In this document: positions 19,153-27,679 of the stretch, piece by piece
How the letters are laid out: each line of letters starts with the position of its first letter
Numbering within the stretch: position 1 is the stretch's first letter
The notes under the pieces: model-generated
What the model saw: only the letters and a program-made list of their open reading frames with translations
The model's database searches: none
Told to the model about the DNA's origin: nothing
From: Flavobacteriaceae bacterium GF1
GTDB taxonomy: Bacteria; Bacteroidota; Bacteroidia; Flavobacteriales; Flavobacteriaceae
Assembly (NCBI GenBank): GCA_009797885.1
Contig: WNKP01000002.1
Coordinates: 531,756 to 595,755, forward strand
Reading direction: 5' to 3'
Length of the DNA stretch: 64,000 nt
Translations under genes and position numbers: made by a program

Positions 19153-20487
19153 ATGGAAAAGGGTCGGCATATTCCTAAAGTATCTTTTTTTGATTTCCTC
19201 AAACGGGCATTGGAAATCGTAAAAAACCCACTGCCCTTTCATCACGACAATTTTGAGAAAAGAGGGGATACCTTCCAGCTACATCTGGGATTTGGAAATC
19301 GGATCCTCTTTTCCAGAAATGCCGCCTTTCTTCAGTATGCCCTTCAGAAAAACCAGAGAAATTACACCAAATCCAGGGTGCAGACCAGGGATGTTGCCAA
19401 GTATATTGGAAAGGGATTGTTGACTTCGGAAGGGGAACATTGGAAAAAACAAAGAAAGCTTATCCAACCGGCATTCCATAAACGGCATTTAGCACAGCTA
19501 ATGGGGATAATGCAGGAAACAATAAAACAGGAGCTTGCCGTAATTCCCATAGGGAAAAAAGTAAATGTGGAGACCATTTTTGGTCGACTGGCCTTTCAGG
19601 TTGTGGCGAAGTCCCTTTTCAGTGGAGCTGTGGACGAAGTGGCCATCAATAGGTTGCAGACCATTGTTGAAGCTTCCCAAAAAATGCTGGTACGGGAGTT
19701 ACGACAGCCCTATTTGGGGTGGTGGTTCAAGGCCAGTGGTATATTGGACAGCCATTTGGCAATGGTCCAAAAAGCAAGGGAACTGATACGGGCACTGATT
19801 GTTAAAAGGAAAGCTGATGGGGAACGAAAGGACGACCTTCTGGATATGCTGCTGGATGCACGATACGAAGACGGAACCTCCATGCACGAAGAACAAATGA
19901 TGGATGAAATCATGATCCTTTTCACTGCGGGACATGAAACCACGAGTAATGCCCTGAGCTTTACCTGCCAATTATTAGCTAAATATCCAAAATACCAGGA
20001 AAGGATTTATAAAGAGAACAAGCAACTTGAAAGTCAGAATTTGATGGCTGGACTGATGTCCCAGAAAATAACCAGATATGTGTTGGAAGAGTCCATGCGA
20101 CTGTATCCTCCGGCCTATTTTATAGATCGAATGAACCACAATACGGACGAATTTCAAAACATAGCATTAAAGCCCAAAACCCCTGTACTTTTTTCGGTGA
20201 TTGAAATCCATAGACATGCCAAGTATTGGAAAGATCCTTTGGCTTTTATACCGGAGCGTTTTGAGGGTCCCCCAAACCAACATTCGGACTATTACTATCC
20301 CTTCGGGGGAGGGCCCAGAATGTGTATCGGCAACAATTTTGCAATGTTCGAGATGCAAATAGTGATTTCGGAATTAATGAAGGACCTAAAAATTACCCCT
20401 ATTACAAAGACCATAGAGATCCTTCCATTGATTACCTTAAGGCCAAAGAATGCAATTTTGGAGTTTGAAAAAAGGGTGCCGTGCTAA
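19153..20487 (+). CDS. Cytochrome P450
   Basis: 444-residue soluble P450 with no N-terminal anchor. The I-helix oxygen-activation motif [12 protein letters not shown] is at ~258-269, the K-helix ExxR (EESMR) at ~314, and the haem-thiolate loop [13 protein letters not shown] places the axial ligand at Cys391. The sequence around the haem and ExxR is of the CYP4/CYP102-like fatty-acid hydroxylase type, but the substrate cannot be read from sequence. It begins 6 bases after ruvB and overlaps queG by 7 bases, so it is probably cotranscribed with housekeeping genes. No dedicated ferredoxin or reductase gene is adjacent. Confidence 0.93.
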   Translation: MEKGRHIPKVSFFDFLKRALEIVKNPLPFHHDNFEKRGDTFQLHLGFGNRILFSRNAAFLQYALQKNQRNYTKSRVQTRDVAKYIGKGLLTSEGEHWKKQRKLIQPAFHKRHLAQLMGIMQETIKQELAVIPIGKKVNVETIFGRLAFQVVAKSLFSGAVDEVAINRLQTIVEASQKMLVRELRQPYLGWWFKASGILDSHLAMVQKARELIRALIVKRKADGERKDDLLDMLLDARYEDGTSMHEEQMMDEIMILFTAGHETTSNALSFTCQLLAKYPKYQERIYKENKQLESQNLMAGLMSQKITRYVLEESMRLYPPAYFIDRMNHNTDEFQNIALKPKTPVLFSVIEIHRHAKYWKDPLAFIPERFEGPPNQHSDYYYPFGGGPRMCIGNNFAMFEMQIVISELMKDLKITPITKTIEILPLITLRPKNAILEFEKRVPC

Positions 20488-21404
20488 ATAAGACCAGATA
20501 TACCAATGCTATAAAAACAGAGGCCAAACGCTTGGGCTTTTTGTCATGTGGAATATCCAAGGCCGAATATTTGGAAGAAGAGGCCCCGCGTTTGGAAAAA
20601 TGGTTGAACAAGAATATGCACGGGGAAATGCGGTATATGGAAAACCATTTTGACAAAAGATTGGATCCCACAAAATTGGTGGAAGGCGCAAAATCGGTCA
20701 TCTCTTTACTGCTGAATTATTTTCCTTCACAAACGCAGAACCCCGAATCCTACAAGATTTCAAAGTATGCTTATGGGAAGGATTATCATTTTGTGATAAA
20801 GGACAAGCTCAAACAGCTATTGCAATTTATGGAAACGGAAATCGGACAGGTACACGGACGTGCCTTTGTGGATTCCGCTCCCGTTTTGGATAAAGCTTGG
20901 GCTGCGAAAAGTGGTTTGGGATGGATGGGGAAACACAGTAATCTTTTGACCAAGGAAGTGGGCTCTTTTTATTTCATTGCCGAGTTGATCATTGATTTGG
21001 AATTGGATTATGATTCGCCAACTACGGACCATTGTGGTACGTGCACGGCATGCATTGATGCCTGCCCCACCCAGGCCATAGTGGAACCTTATGTAGTGGA
21101 CGGCAGTAAGTGTATTTCTTATTTTACCATTGAGTTGAAAAATGAAATACCTACAGAATTTAGTGGACAATTTGAAGATTGGATGTTCGGTTGTGATGTT
21201 TGCCAGGACGTATGTCCATGGAATCGATTTTCAAAACCACATCGGGAACCCTTGTTCAATCCGCACCCGGAACTACTCTCAATGGACAAAAAGGATTGGG
21301 AAGAAATAACTTCAAACGTTTTCGGAAAATTATTTGCGAAATCGGCAGTAAAACGGACAAAATTTTCTGGATTAAAGCGTAATATTGAGTTTTTGAAAAA
21401 GTAA
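20481..21404 (+). CDS. queG: Epoxyqueuosine reductase QueG
   Basis: Cobalamin- and iron-sulfur-dependent enzyme that reduces epoxyqueuosine to queuosine in tRNA. 307 residues, the short form. Two [4Fe-4S] binding motifs are visible: [12 protein letters not shown] (~185-196) and [13 protein letters not shown] (~238-250). The catalytic-region motifs [20 protein letters not shown] are present. Translation appears to start at GTG 20481, overlapping the P450 stop by 7 bases; no ATG occurs before the conserved N-terminal segment. Cytoplasmic. Confidence 0.94.
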   Translation: MLNKTRYTNAIKTEAKRLGFLSCGISKAEYLEEEAPRLEKWLNKNMHGEMRYMENHFDKRLDPTKLVEGAKSVISLLLNYFPSQTQNPESYKISKYAYGKDYHFVIKDKLKQLLQFMETEIGQVHGRAFVDSAPVLDKAWAAKSGLGWMGKHSNLLTKEVGSFYFIAELIIDLELDYDSPTTDHCGTCTACIDACPTQAIVEPYVVDGSKCISYFTIELKNEIPTEFSGQFEDWMFGCDVCQDVCPWNRFSKPHREPLFNPHPELLSMDKKDWEEITSNVFGKLFAKSAVKRTKFSGLKRNIEFLKK

Positions 21405-21443
21405 ATTCGAACCCATTTACTTTTTGTAAATCCAAACCACGGC

Positions 21444-22904
21444 ATGAAGAACCAGATCCAACTCATCACCTATGTAGACCGCATTGGTTGTAAGAATATT
21501 GCTGAACTGGATCAACTTTTGAATGTTGAACTAAAGGAACTTTTTGGTGGAGTTCATATACTCCCATTTTTTTATCCAATTGATGGTGCAGATGCCGGTT
21601 TTGATCCCATGGACCATCTAAAGGTCGATCCAAGGCTAGGGGATTGGGATGCCATTGAAAAACTGAGCCATTCCATGGATATTATGGCCGATTTAATTGT
21701 AAACCATGTATCTGCCGATTCTGCCGAGTTCAAGGACTATTTAGTAAAGGGAGAGGATTCGGAATATGCGTCCTTGTTCTTGACATTTGAAAAGGTGTTT
21801 CCCAATGGGGCTACTGAAAAGGACTTGTTGACCATTTACAGGCCCAGACCTGGATTTCCCTTTAGTAAGTTTAAACTGGCAAATGGGGAGGAACGTTTGA
21901 TGTGGACCACTTTCACCCAAAAACAAATAGATATTGATGTCCATTCCAAAGGTGGCAAAAACTATTTGGAGTCCATATTGGATCGTTATCAAACATCAGG
22001 GGTAACCATGATCCGGTTGGATGCCGCCGGTTATGCCATTAAAAGTGCGGGAACCTCCTGTTTCATGATTCCGGAAACTTTTGACTTTATTGATGAACTG
22101 ACCCAAAAAGCAAGGAAGAGGGGTATTGAGGTGCTTGTGGAAATACACGCTTTCTATAAGACCCAAATTGAGATTGCTAAGAAAGTGGATTTTGTGTACG
22201 ACTTTGCCTTACCTGTTCTGGTTTTGGATACGCTTTTTCATGGCAATGCCGAAAACCTTAAAAAGTGGTTGAACATTGCCCCCAGAAATGTGATAACCGT
22301 ACTGGATACCCATGATGGTATCGGAATTGTTGATGTCGCTTCGGAGGGAGACGAAAAAGGACTTATTCCAGATTCCACCTTGGATGGTATTGTGGACAAA
22401 ATACATACGAATAGTAAGGGGAGTAGTTTAAAAGCAACAGGTGCCGCGGCTTCGAATCTTGATCTATACCAAGTGAACTGCACTTATTTTGAAGCCTTGG
22501 GCAAGGATGAAAATGCCTATCTCCTGGCAAGGGCCATCCAGTTTTTTGTGCCTGGGGTCCCCCAGGTCTATTATGTAGGGCTTTTTGGGGATGCCAATGA
22601 TATGCAGTTGTTGGAAGCAACCAATGTGGGGAGGGATATCAATAGGCACTATTACACCAAAGACGAAATTTTAAGGAAAACGGCGGGCTCCATGTTCCAG
22701 AAATTGGCAGTGTTGATGAAACTTAGAAATACACACAGTGCTTTCGGTGGGGATTTTAGTCTAAGGGAAACCCCGGATGATATACTCGCTCTGGAATGGT
22801 CCAATGGGGACAATCGGATTTCATTGGAGGCCGACCTAATTGGGTTGCGATTCAAGATTTTGGGGACGGAACAAGGAATCGTAAAACCACTTATGGAAGT
22901 ATAG
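21444..22904 (+). CDS. Sucrose phosphorylase-type glycoside hydrolase (GH13 subfamily 18)
   Basis: 486-residue cytoplasmic enzyme. Family members phosphorolyse sucrose or related alpha-glucosides to alpha-glucose 1-phosphate. The catalytic triad is readable: nucleophile Asp193 in IRLDAAGY, acid/base Glu233 in LVEIHAFY, and stabiliser Asp291 in LDTHDGIG. These fall within one residue of positions 192/232/290 of the Bifidobacterium enzyme (from memory). The acceptor-loop motif YRPRPGFPF is also present. No signal peptide. The neighbouring MFS transporter gene suggests import of the intact disaccharide followed by phosphorolysis. Glucosylglycerol, glucosylglycerate or sucrose-6'-phosphate specificity remains possible. 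Confidence 0.85.
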   Translation: MKNQIQLITYVDRIGCKNIAELDQLLNVELKELFGGVHILPFFYPIDGADAGFDPMDHLKVDPRLGDWDAIEKLSHSMDIMADLIVNHVSADSAEFKDYLVKGEDSEYASLFLTFEKVFPNGATEKDLLTIYRPRPGFPFSKFKLANGEERLMWTTFTQKQIDIDVHSKGGKNYLESILDRYQTSGVTMIRLDAAGYAIKSAGTSCFMIPETFDFIDELTQKARKRGIEVLVEIHAFYKTQIEIAKKVDFVYDFALPVLVLDTLFHGNAENLKKWLNIAPRNVITVLDTHDGIGIVDVASEGDEKGLIPDSTLDGIVDKIHTNSKGSSLKATGAAASNLDLYQVNCTYFEALGKDENAYLLARAIQFFVPGVPQVYYVGLFGDANDMQLLEATNVGRDINRHYYTKDEILRKTAGSMFQKLAVLMKLRNTHSAFGGDFSLRETPDDILALEWSNGDNRISLEADLIGLRFKILGTEQGIVKPLMEV

Positions 22905-22955
22905 CGGGATACAGGGGTAAGAATTGGATTCCATTGGAGGTAAATTTTTAAACAA

Positions 22956-23018
22956 ATGGGTAAAAAGCTTATATTGGAAGGTAATTTGAATCTAGAAAGA
23001 TTCAGATACAATCCGTAA
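22956..23018 (+). other. Possible 20-codon leader ORF before the sugar transporter
   Basis: ATG 22956 to TAA 23018 encodes MGKKLILEGNLNLERFRYNP and ends 16 bases before the transporter ATG. A GGAGG lies 15 bases upstream, rather far for a ribosome site. The ORF contains the hairpin at 22988-23003. It may be chance. Confidence 0.15.
22988..23003 (+). repeat. Hairpin upstream of the sugar transporter
   Basis: GAATCT / AGATTC inverted repeat with loop AGAA, extendable by up to three further pairs including one G-T. It ends 31 bases before the transporter ATG. There is no T-run, so it is not a standard terminator; it could be an operator or mRNA structure. Confidence 0.3.
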
Positions 23019-23034
23019 CTAACTAAACTTCGTA

Positions 23035-24726
23035 ATGGCTATGATGAAAATTGAAAAGCCTAGACTCAACTTTTGGCAAATTTGGAATATGAATGTGGGA
23101 TTCTTCGGAATCCAATTCAGTTTTGGCCTTCAGCAGACAGCGGTAAGTCCTATTTTCTCCTTCTTGGGGGCTCATCACGACGAGCTGCCCCTTTTAAATC
23201 TGGCAGGTCCCGTTACAGGACTCTTGATTCAACCTATCATTGGAGCAATTTCCGATAAGACGTGGTCCCCAAAATGGGGAGGAAGAAGAAAACCCTTTTT
23301 TCTGATCGGTGCGATCTTGGCGAGCCTCTGTCTCTTTGCTTTTCCATTTAGTCCAGAACTCTGGTTTGCAGTTGGCCTTCTTTGGATTTTGGATGCCGGT
23401 AATAATACGGCAATGGAACCCTACCGTGCCTTTGTAGGGGATAAATTGCCGGATGAGCAATTGACATACGGCTACCAAATGCAAAGCCTGTTCGTGGGAG
23501 CAGGTATTACGTTGGCCAATCTTTCGCTATTTGCTTTCCAACACTGGTTTAGTATCCCAGCTGATGAAACGGCAGGACTTTGTAGTACAGGCACAGAAAC
23601 CGTTTCGTCTATTCCAACATGGGTGTATTACTCATTTTTCTTGGGGGCGTTGGCATCCATAGGAACAGTGCTGTGGTCCGTATGGAAAACACCGGAAATT
23701 CCACCGGTGGCCGAAGAATTGGAAGAAATTAGAAAGCACAATGAAGGGACTCCTGCTCCTATCATTCAGATTTTGAGTGTTCTTTTTGTAATTTTTTCCG
23801 TACCGCTGTTATTGGGGTATTTGGTAGCAGGTGCGCTGCCACAATTGTGGGACAATATTAATCTATGGGTCATCATTGTATTGGTATTTGCCTTTCTTTG
23901 GTTGTTCATGCTCTATCGAATTATCAAAAACAATCCCAATAATCGAACCATAAAAAAACTTGGGGATACCTTGGACCCCCTTTTGGAGGCTGCGGAAGCC
24001 ATAGGTAAGATGCCGGGATTCCTATGGAAACTGGCCGCAGTTTATCTATTTCAATGGTATGCCCTTTTTGTGTACTGGCAATTTTTACCACCAATGCTGC
24101 GTACCAGTCTATTTGGGATTTCCAATGAAGACAATGAAAAGTTCGAATCCATTATGGCAGCGTGCAAAGCAGGTGCCGAGATTAGTGCCGATGACACGTC
24201 CTTTGCGCAAAATGTACAATCCTTGGCAGAACAGGCTTTGGGTCATGCCGGATTAATGAACGGAACGTATAATTTCATTACTATGATCGTTGCGTTGGCC
24301 TTAGTTCCCATGGCTGCCAAGATTGGATCAAAGCTGGTCTATGTGGTCTGTTTGTTCCTAACCGCCGTTGCCATGCTGAGTATGCCGTTTATTGCGAACA
24401 AATGGATGTTGCTCATTCCTATGGTGCTGTTTGGTATAGGATGGGCCGCAATGATGGGTATTCCTTACGCTATGGTTTCCAAAGTAATACCGGAGGAACG
24501 CAGGGGGGTATATATGGGAATAGTGAACATGATGATTGTGATTCCAATGTTGATACAAACCGTGAGTTTTGGACCGATCATTAAAAATGTATTGGACAAT
24601 GATGCTACCCAGGCCATTATTTTTGGAGGAATCTTCTTTATGATTGCGGGAATTCTTGCCATGCGCTTGAACTTACCCAAGGACAAATTGGATAGTGCCT
24701 TGGATACGGGAAGATCATCCACCTAA
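23035..24726 (+). CDS. MFS sugar transporter, SLC45/sucrose-type
   Basis: 563-residue inner-membrane protein with about twelve transmembrane helices. The loop between helices 2 and 3 carries GAISDKTWSPKWGGRRKPF, the family form of the MFS signature, and the N-terminal GFFGIQFSFGLQQ segment is typical of SLC45-like disaccharide/proton symporters in Bacteroidota. Two long loops, ~180-200 and ~345-400, lie between helix groups. Placed 130 bases after the sucrose phosphorylase, it likely supplies that enzyme. Substrate is inferred from context. ATG 23035 is the start; a second Met lies two codons later. Confidence 0.87.
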   Translation: MAMMKIEKPRLNFWQIWNMNVGFFGIQFSFGLQQTAVSPIFSFLGAHHDELPLLNLAGPVTGLLIQPIIGAISDKTWSPKWGGRRKPFFLIGAILASLCLFAFPFSPELWFAVGLLWILDAGNNTAMEPYRAFVGDKLPDEQLTYGYQMQSLFVGAGITLANLSLFAFQHWFSIPADETAGLCSTGTETVSSIPTWVYYSFFLGALASIGTVLWSVWKTPEIPPVAEELEEIRKHNEGTPAPIIQILSVLFVIFSVPLLLGYLVAGALPQLWDNINLWVIIVLVFAFLWLFMLYRIIKNNPNNRTIKKLGDTLDPLLEAAEAIGKMPGFLWKLAAVYLFQWYALFVYWQFLPPMLRTSLFGISNEDNEKFESIMAACKAGAEISADDTSFAQNVQSLAEQALGHAGLMNGTYNFITMIVALALVPMAAKIGSKLVYVVCLFLTAVAMLSMPFIANKWMLLIPMVLFGIGWAAMMGIPYAMVSKVIPEERRGVYMGIVNMMIVIPMLIQTVSFGPIIKNVLDNDATQAIIFGGIFFMIAGILAMRLNLPKDKLDSALDTGRSST

Positions 24727-24798
24727 TTTCGGACCAAAAAATAGGGGTGTTTCCCAAACGTTGAAATGCCCTTATCTTTATCCCCTTATCGAGAACCT

Positions 24799-27096
24799 AT
24801 GAGCAGAGAAAAACAACGGAGGGAAGCACTTATCTATCATGCTAAGCCCCATCCGGGTAAAATTAAGGTGGTTCCCACAAAACCTTATGCTACCCAACGG
24901 GATTTGGCCCTGGCATACTCTCCAGGGGTCGCCGAACCCTGTTTGGAAATCGAAAAGAACAAAGAAGAGGTGTACCGATACACCTCCAAAGGGAATACCG
25001 TAGCGGTGATTTCCAATGGAACGGCAGTTTTAGGACTGGGAAACATTGGTCCGGAAGCCTCCAAACCCGTTATGGAAGGCAAAAGCCTTCTTTTCAAGAT
25101 TTTCGCTGACATTGACGGTATTGATATCGAATTGGACACCGAAAATGTGGACAAATTCGTGGAAACCGTAAAAACAATAGCCCCAACCTTTGGAGGAATC
25201 AACCTGGAGGATATCAAGGCGCCGGAAGCATTTGAAATAGAACAACGATTAAAGGAAGAGCTTGATATTCCTGTCATGCACGATGATCAGCATGGCACGG
25301 CAATCATATCTGCGGCAGCATTGTTAAATGCGTTGGAATTGACCGGAAAAAAGATTGAAGAGGTCAGCATAGTGATAAGCGGTGCCGGGGCGGCTGCCAT
25401 TTCGTGTTCCCGACTGTACAGGGCTTTTGGCGCCCAAGCCAAAAACATGGTAATGCTGGATAGCAAAGGGGTCATTCGGGAAGATCGGGAGAACCTATCG
25501 TCCCAAAAGGCCGAATTTGCGACCGCCAGGAAAATAGATACCCTGGATGAGGCAATGGTGGATGCCGATGTGTTCATAGGCCTTTCCATTGCGGACATCG
25601 TTTCTCCTGGGATGTTGGAATCCATGGCAAAAGATCCGATCGTTTTTGCCATGGCCAATCCCGATCCGGAAATCGCCTATGATTTGGCTTGTTCCGTTAG
25701 AAATGACATCATTATGGCCACGGGAAGGTCGGACCACCCCAATCAAGTAAACAATGTATTGGGCTTTCCCTTTATTTTTAGGGGGGCCTTGGACGTTCGG
25801 GCTACCAAGATCAACGAAGAGATGAAAATGGCAGCAGTAAGGGCGTTGGCCGATTTGACCAAAGAACCCGTTCCAGAACAGGTCAATATAACGTATGATA
25901 CCACCCGACTGACTTTTGGAAGGGAATATATTATTCCAAAGCCATTCGATCCCAGGTTAATTGCCAAAATACCTCCTGCCGTAGCCAAAGCAGCTATGGA
26001 AAGTGGGGTGGCCAATGCACCTATAAAAAACTGGCAGGCCTATGAAGAGCAACTCATGCAACGCTCCGGAAATGATAATAAAGTAGTTCGAATGTTGCAC
26101 AATCGTGCCAAAGTGAATCCAAAACGTATTGTCTTTGCCGAAGCCGAACTTTTGGACGTGATAAAAGCAGCACAAATAGTTTATGAGGAGGGGATTGCCA
26201 TTCCAATTTTACTGGGGGATAAAACCACGATCGAACAGCTAAAGGCTGAGCTTGAATTCGATGCGGAAGTCGAAATTATCGATCCCCGATCGGATGAATA
26301 TAGCGAAATACGAACCGAATATGCACATAAGCTTTGGGAGTTGCGAAAACGTAAGGGAGAGACGGAATATAGTGCAAGGGTAAATATGGGCAAGCGAAAT
26401 TATTTTGGGTCAATGATGCTTTTGGAAGGGGCCGCCGATGGTATGATTTCGGGATATTCAAGGGCTTATCCAAAAGTACTTCGTCCCGTTTTTGAAGTTA
26501 TTGGGAGGGCCCATGGTGTGGAAAATGCATCAACGGTCAATATTATGATTACCGAACATGGTCCTTTGTTCTTGGCAGACACCTCAATCAATATCGATCC
26601 CAATGCAGAGGAATTGGCAGAAATAGCCCAAATGACGGCCAATGTGGCTCGTACCTTTGGTTTTGAACCGGTTATAGCATTACTTTCCTATGCCAATTTT
26701 GGTTCCTCCAATCATAAAGAAGCGGTAAAAGTTAGGGAAGCGGTGGAAATACTCCATGACAAAAGTCCGGACCTCGTTGTTGACGGTGAAATCCAGACCG
26801 ATTTTGCCCTGGACCAAGAGCTCTGTCACAATAACTTCCCATTTTCCAAATTGGCGGGAAAGAAGGTGAACACCTTTATTTTCCCAAATTTGGATGCGGC
26901 CAACATTACCTACAAGCTGTTGAAAGGCTTAAACAATGCAGACTCCATTGGTCCCATCATGTTGGGCCTTCGTAAACCGGTCCATATTTTACAATTGGGA
27001 GCAAGTGTGGACGAAATGGTCAATATGGCGGCCGTTGCAGCTATTGATGCCCAAGAAAGGGAGAAAAGAAAAAAGGCAAAATTAGAGAATGCATGA
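24799..27096 (+). CDS. maeB: NADP-dependent malic enzyme with C-terminal phosphotransacetylase-like domain
   Basis: Oxidative decarboxylation of malate to pyruvate. 765 residues in the MaeB architecture: malic enzyme domain at ~1-430 (LAYSPGVAEPC, MHDDQHGTAII, ISGAGAAAISC NAD(P) loop, MANPDPEI) and a phosphate acetyltransferase-like domain at ~430-760 (MLLEGAADGMISGYS). In studied MaeB proteins the second domain binds acetyl-CoA for regulation rather than acting as an enzyme. ATG 24799 fits the family N-terminus better than an in-frame Met at 24766. The last four bases overlap the ruvA start (ATGA). Confidence 0.95.
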   Translation: MSREKQRREALIYHAKPHPGKIKVVPTKPYATQRDLALAYSPGVAEPCLEIEKNKEEVYRYTSKGNTVAVISNGTAVLGLGNIGPEASKPVMEGKSLLFKIFADIDGIDIELDTENVDKFVETVKTIAPTFGGINLEDIKAPEAFEIEQRLKEELDIPVMHDDQHGTAIISAAALLNALELTGKKIEEVSIVISGAGAAAISCSRLYRAFGAQAKNMVMLDSKGVIREDRENLSSQKAEFATARKIDTLDEAMVDADVFIGLSIADIVSPGMLESMAKDPIVFAMANPDPEIAYDLACSVRNDIIMATGRSDHPNQVNNVLGFPFIFRGALDVRATKINEEMKMAAVRALADLTKEPVPEQVNITYDTTRLTFGREYIIPKPFDPRLIAKIPPAVAKAAMESGVANAPIKNWQAYEEQLMQRSGNDNKVVRMLHNRAKVNPKRIVFAEAELLDVIKAAQIVYEEGIAIPILLGDKTTIEQLKAELEFDAEVEIIDPRSDEYSEIRTEYAHKLWELRKRKGETEYSARVNMGKRNYFGSMMLLEGAADGMISGYSRAYPKVLRPVFEVIGRAHGVENASTVNIMITEHGPLFLADTSINIDPNAEELAEIAQMTANVARTFGFEPVIALLSYANFGSSNHKEAVKVREAVEILHDKSPDLVVDGEIQTDFALDQELCHNNFPFSKLAGKKVNTFIFPNLDAANITYKLLKGLNNADSIGPIMLGLRKPVHILQLGASVDEMVNMAAVAAIDAQEREKRKKAKLENA

Positions 27097-27674
27097 TCAC
27101 GCACCTATCAGGTAAGCTAGTTGAAAAAAATCCCACCTACATCGTCGTGGAATGCCATGGGGTGGGTTACTTTTTAAACATTTCCCTCCATACGTTTTCC
27201 TTGCTTCCGGCAAACGAAAATATAAAGATTTTTACCCATCTCCAGGTCAAGGAAGATTCACATACCCTATTTGGTTTTATGGAAAAAACGGAGCGGGAAA
27301 TCTTTCTATTACTGATTTCTATCTCAGGGATAGGTCCCAGCATTGCACGGACCATGCTTTCTTCCCTAAACCCTGTGCAGGTAAGGGATGCCATTGCGGG
27401 TGGTGATGTGGCGAAAATACAGGCAGTAAAGGGTATTGGCGCCAAGACGGCACAGCGGGTCATAGTGGAATTAAAAGACAAGATTTTAAAGGTCCATGAT
27501 ATGGGCGAAGTTTCCCTTCCATCAAACAATACAACCAAAGAAGAAGCGTTATCTGCTTTAGAGGTTCTTGGATTCACCAGAAGGCTATCTGAAAAGGTCG
27601 TTGACCGAGTGCTTTCCCAGGATTCCTCCCTTAGCGTCGAGGAAACAATTAAACAGGCGCTGAAAAATTTATAA
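27093..27674 (+). CDS. ruvA: Holliday junction DNA helicase subunit RuvA
   Basis: DNA-binding partner of RuvB. 193 residues, normal length. An OB-fold N-terminal domain (MITHLSGKLVEK to ~65) is followed by tandem helix-hairpin-helix motifs (ISGIGPSIARTML, VKGIGAKTAQRVIVELKDK) and a C-terminal RuvB-contact domain. It is coupled to maeB by a 4-base ATGA overlap and is followed by sprA after 5 bases. Confidence 0.96.
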   Translation: MITHLSGKLVEKNPTYIVVECHGVGYFLNISLHTFSLLPANENIKIFTHLQVKEDSHTLFGFMEKTEREIFLLLISISGIGPSIARTMLSSLNPVQVRDAIAGGDVAKIQAVKGIGAKTAQRVIVELKDKILKVHDMGEVSLPSNNTTKEEALSALEVLGFTRRLSEKVVDRVLSQDSSLSVEETIKQALKNL

Positions 27675-27679
27675 ATAGT

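Noticed and set aside
22905..22945. Similarity between the end of the sucrose phosphorylase gene (~22815) and 22922-22940, suggesting a partial 3' duplication
   Set aside because: Only ~16 of 18 bases match and the translated context does not; likely chance.
24773..24780. TATCTTTA as a promoter for maeB
   Set aside because: One mismatch at the conserved last base and no TTG at proper spacing; too weak to list.
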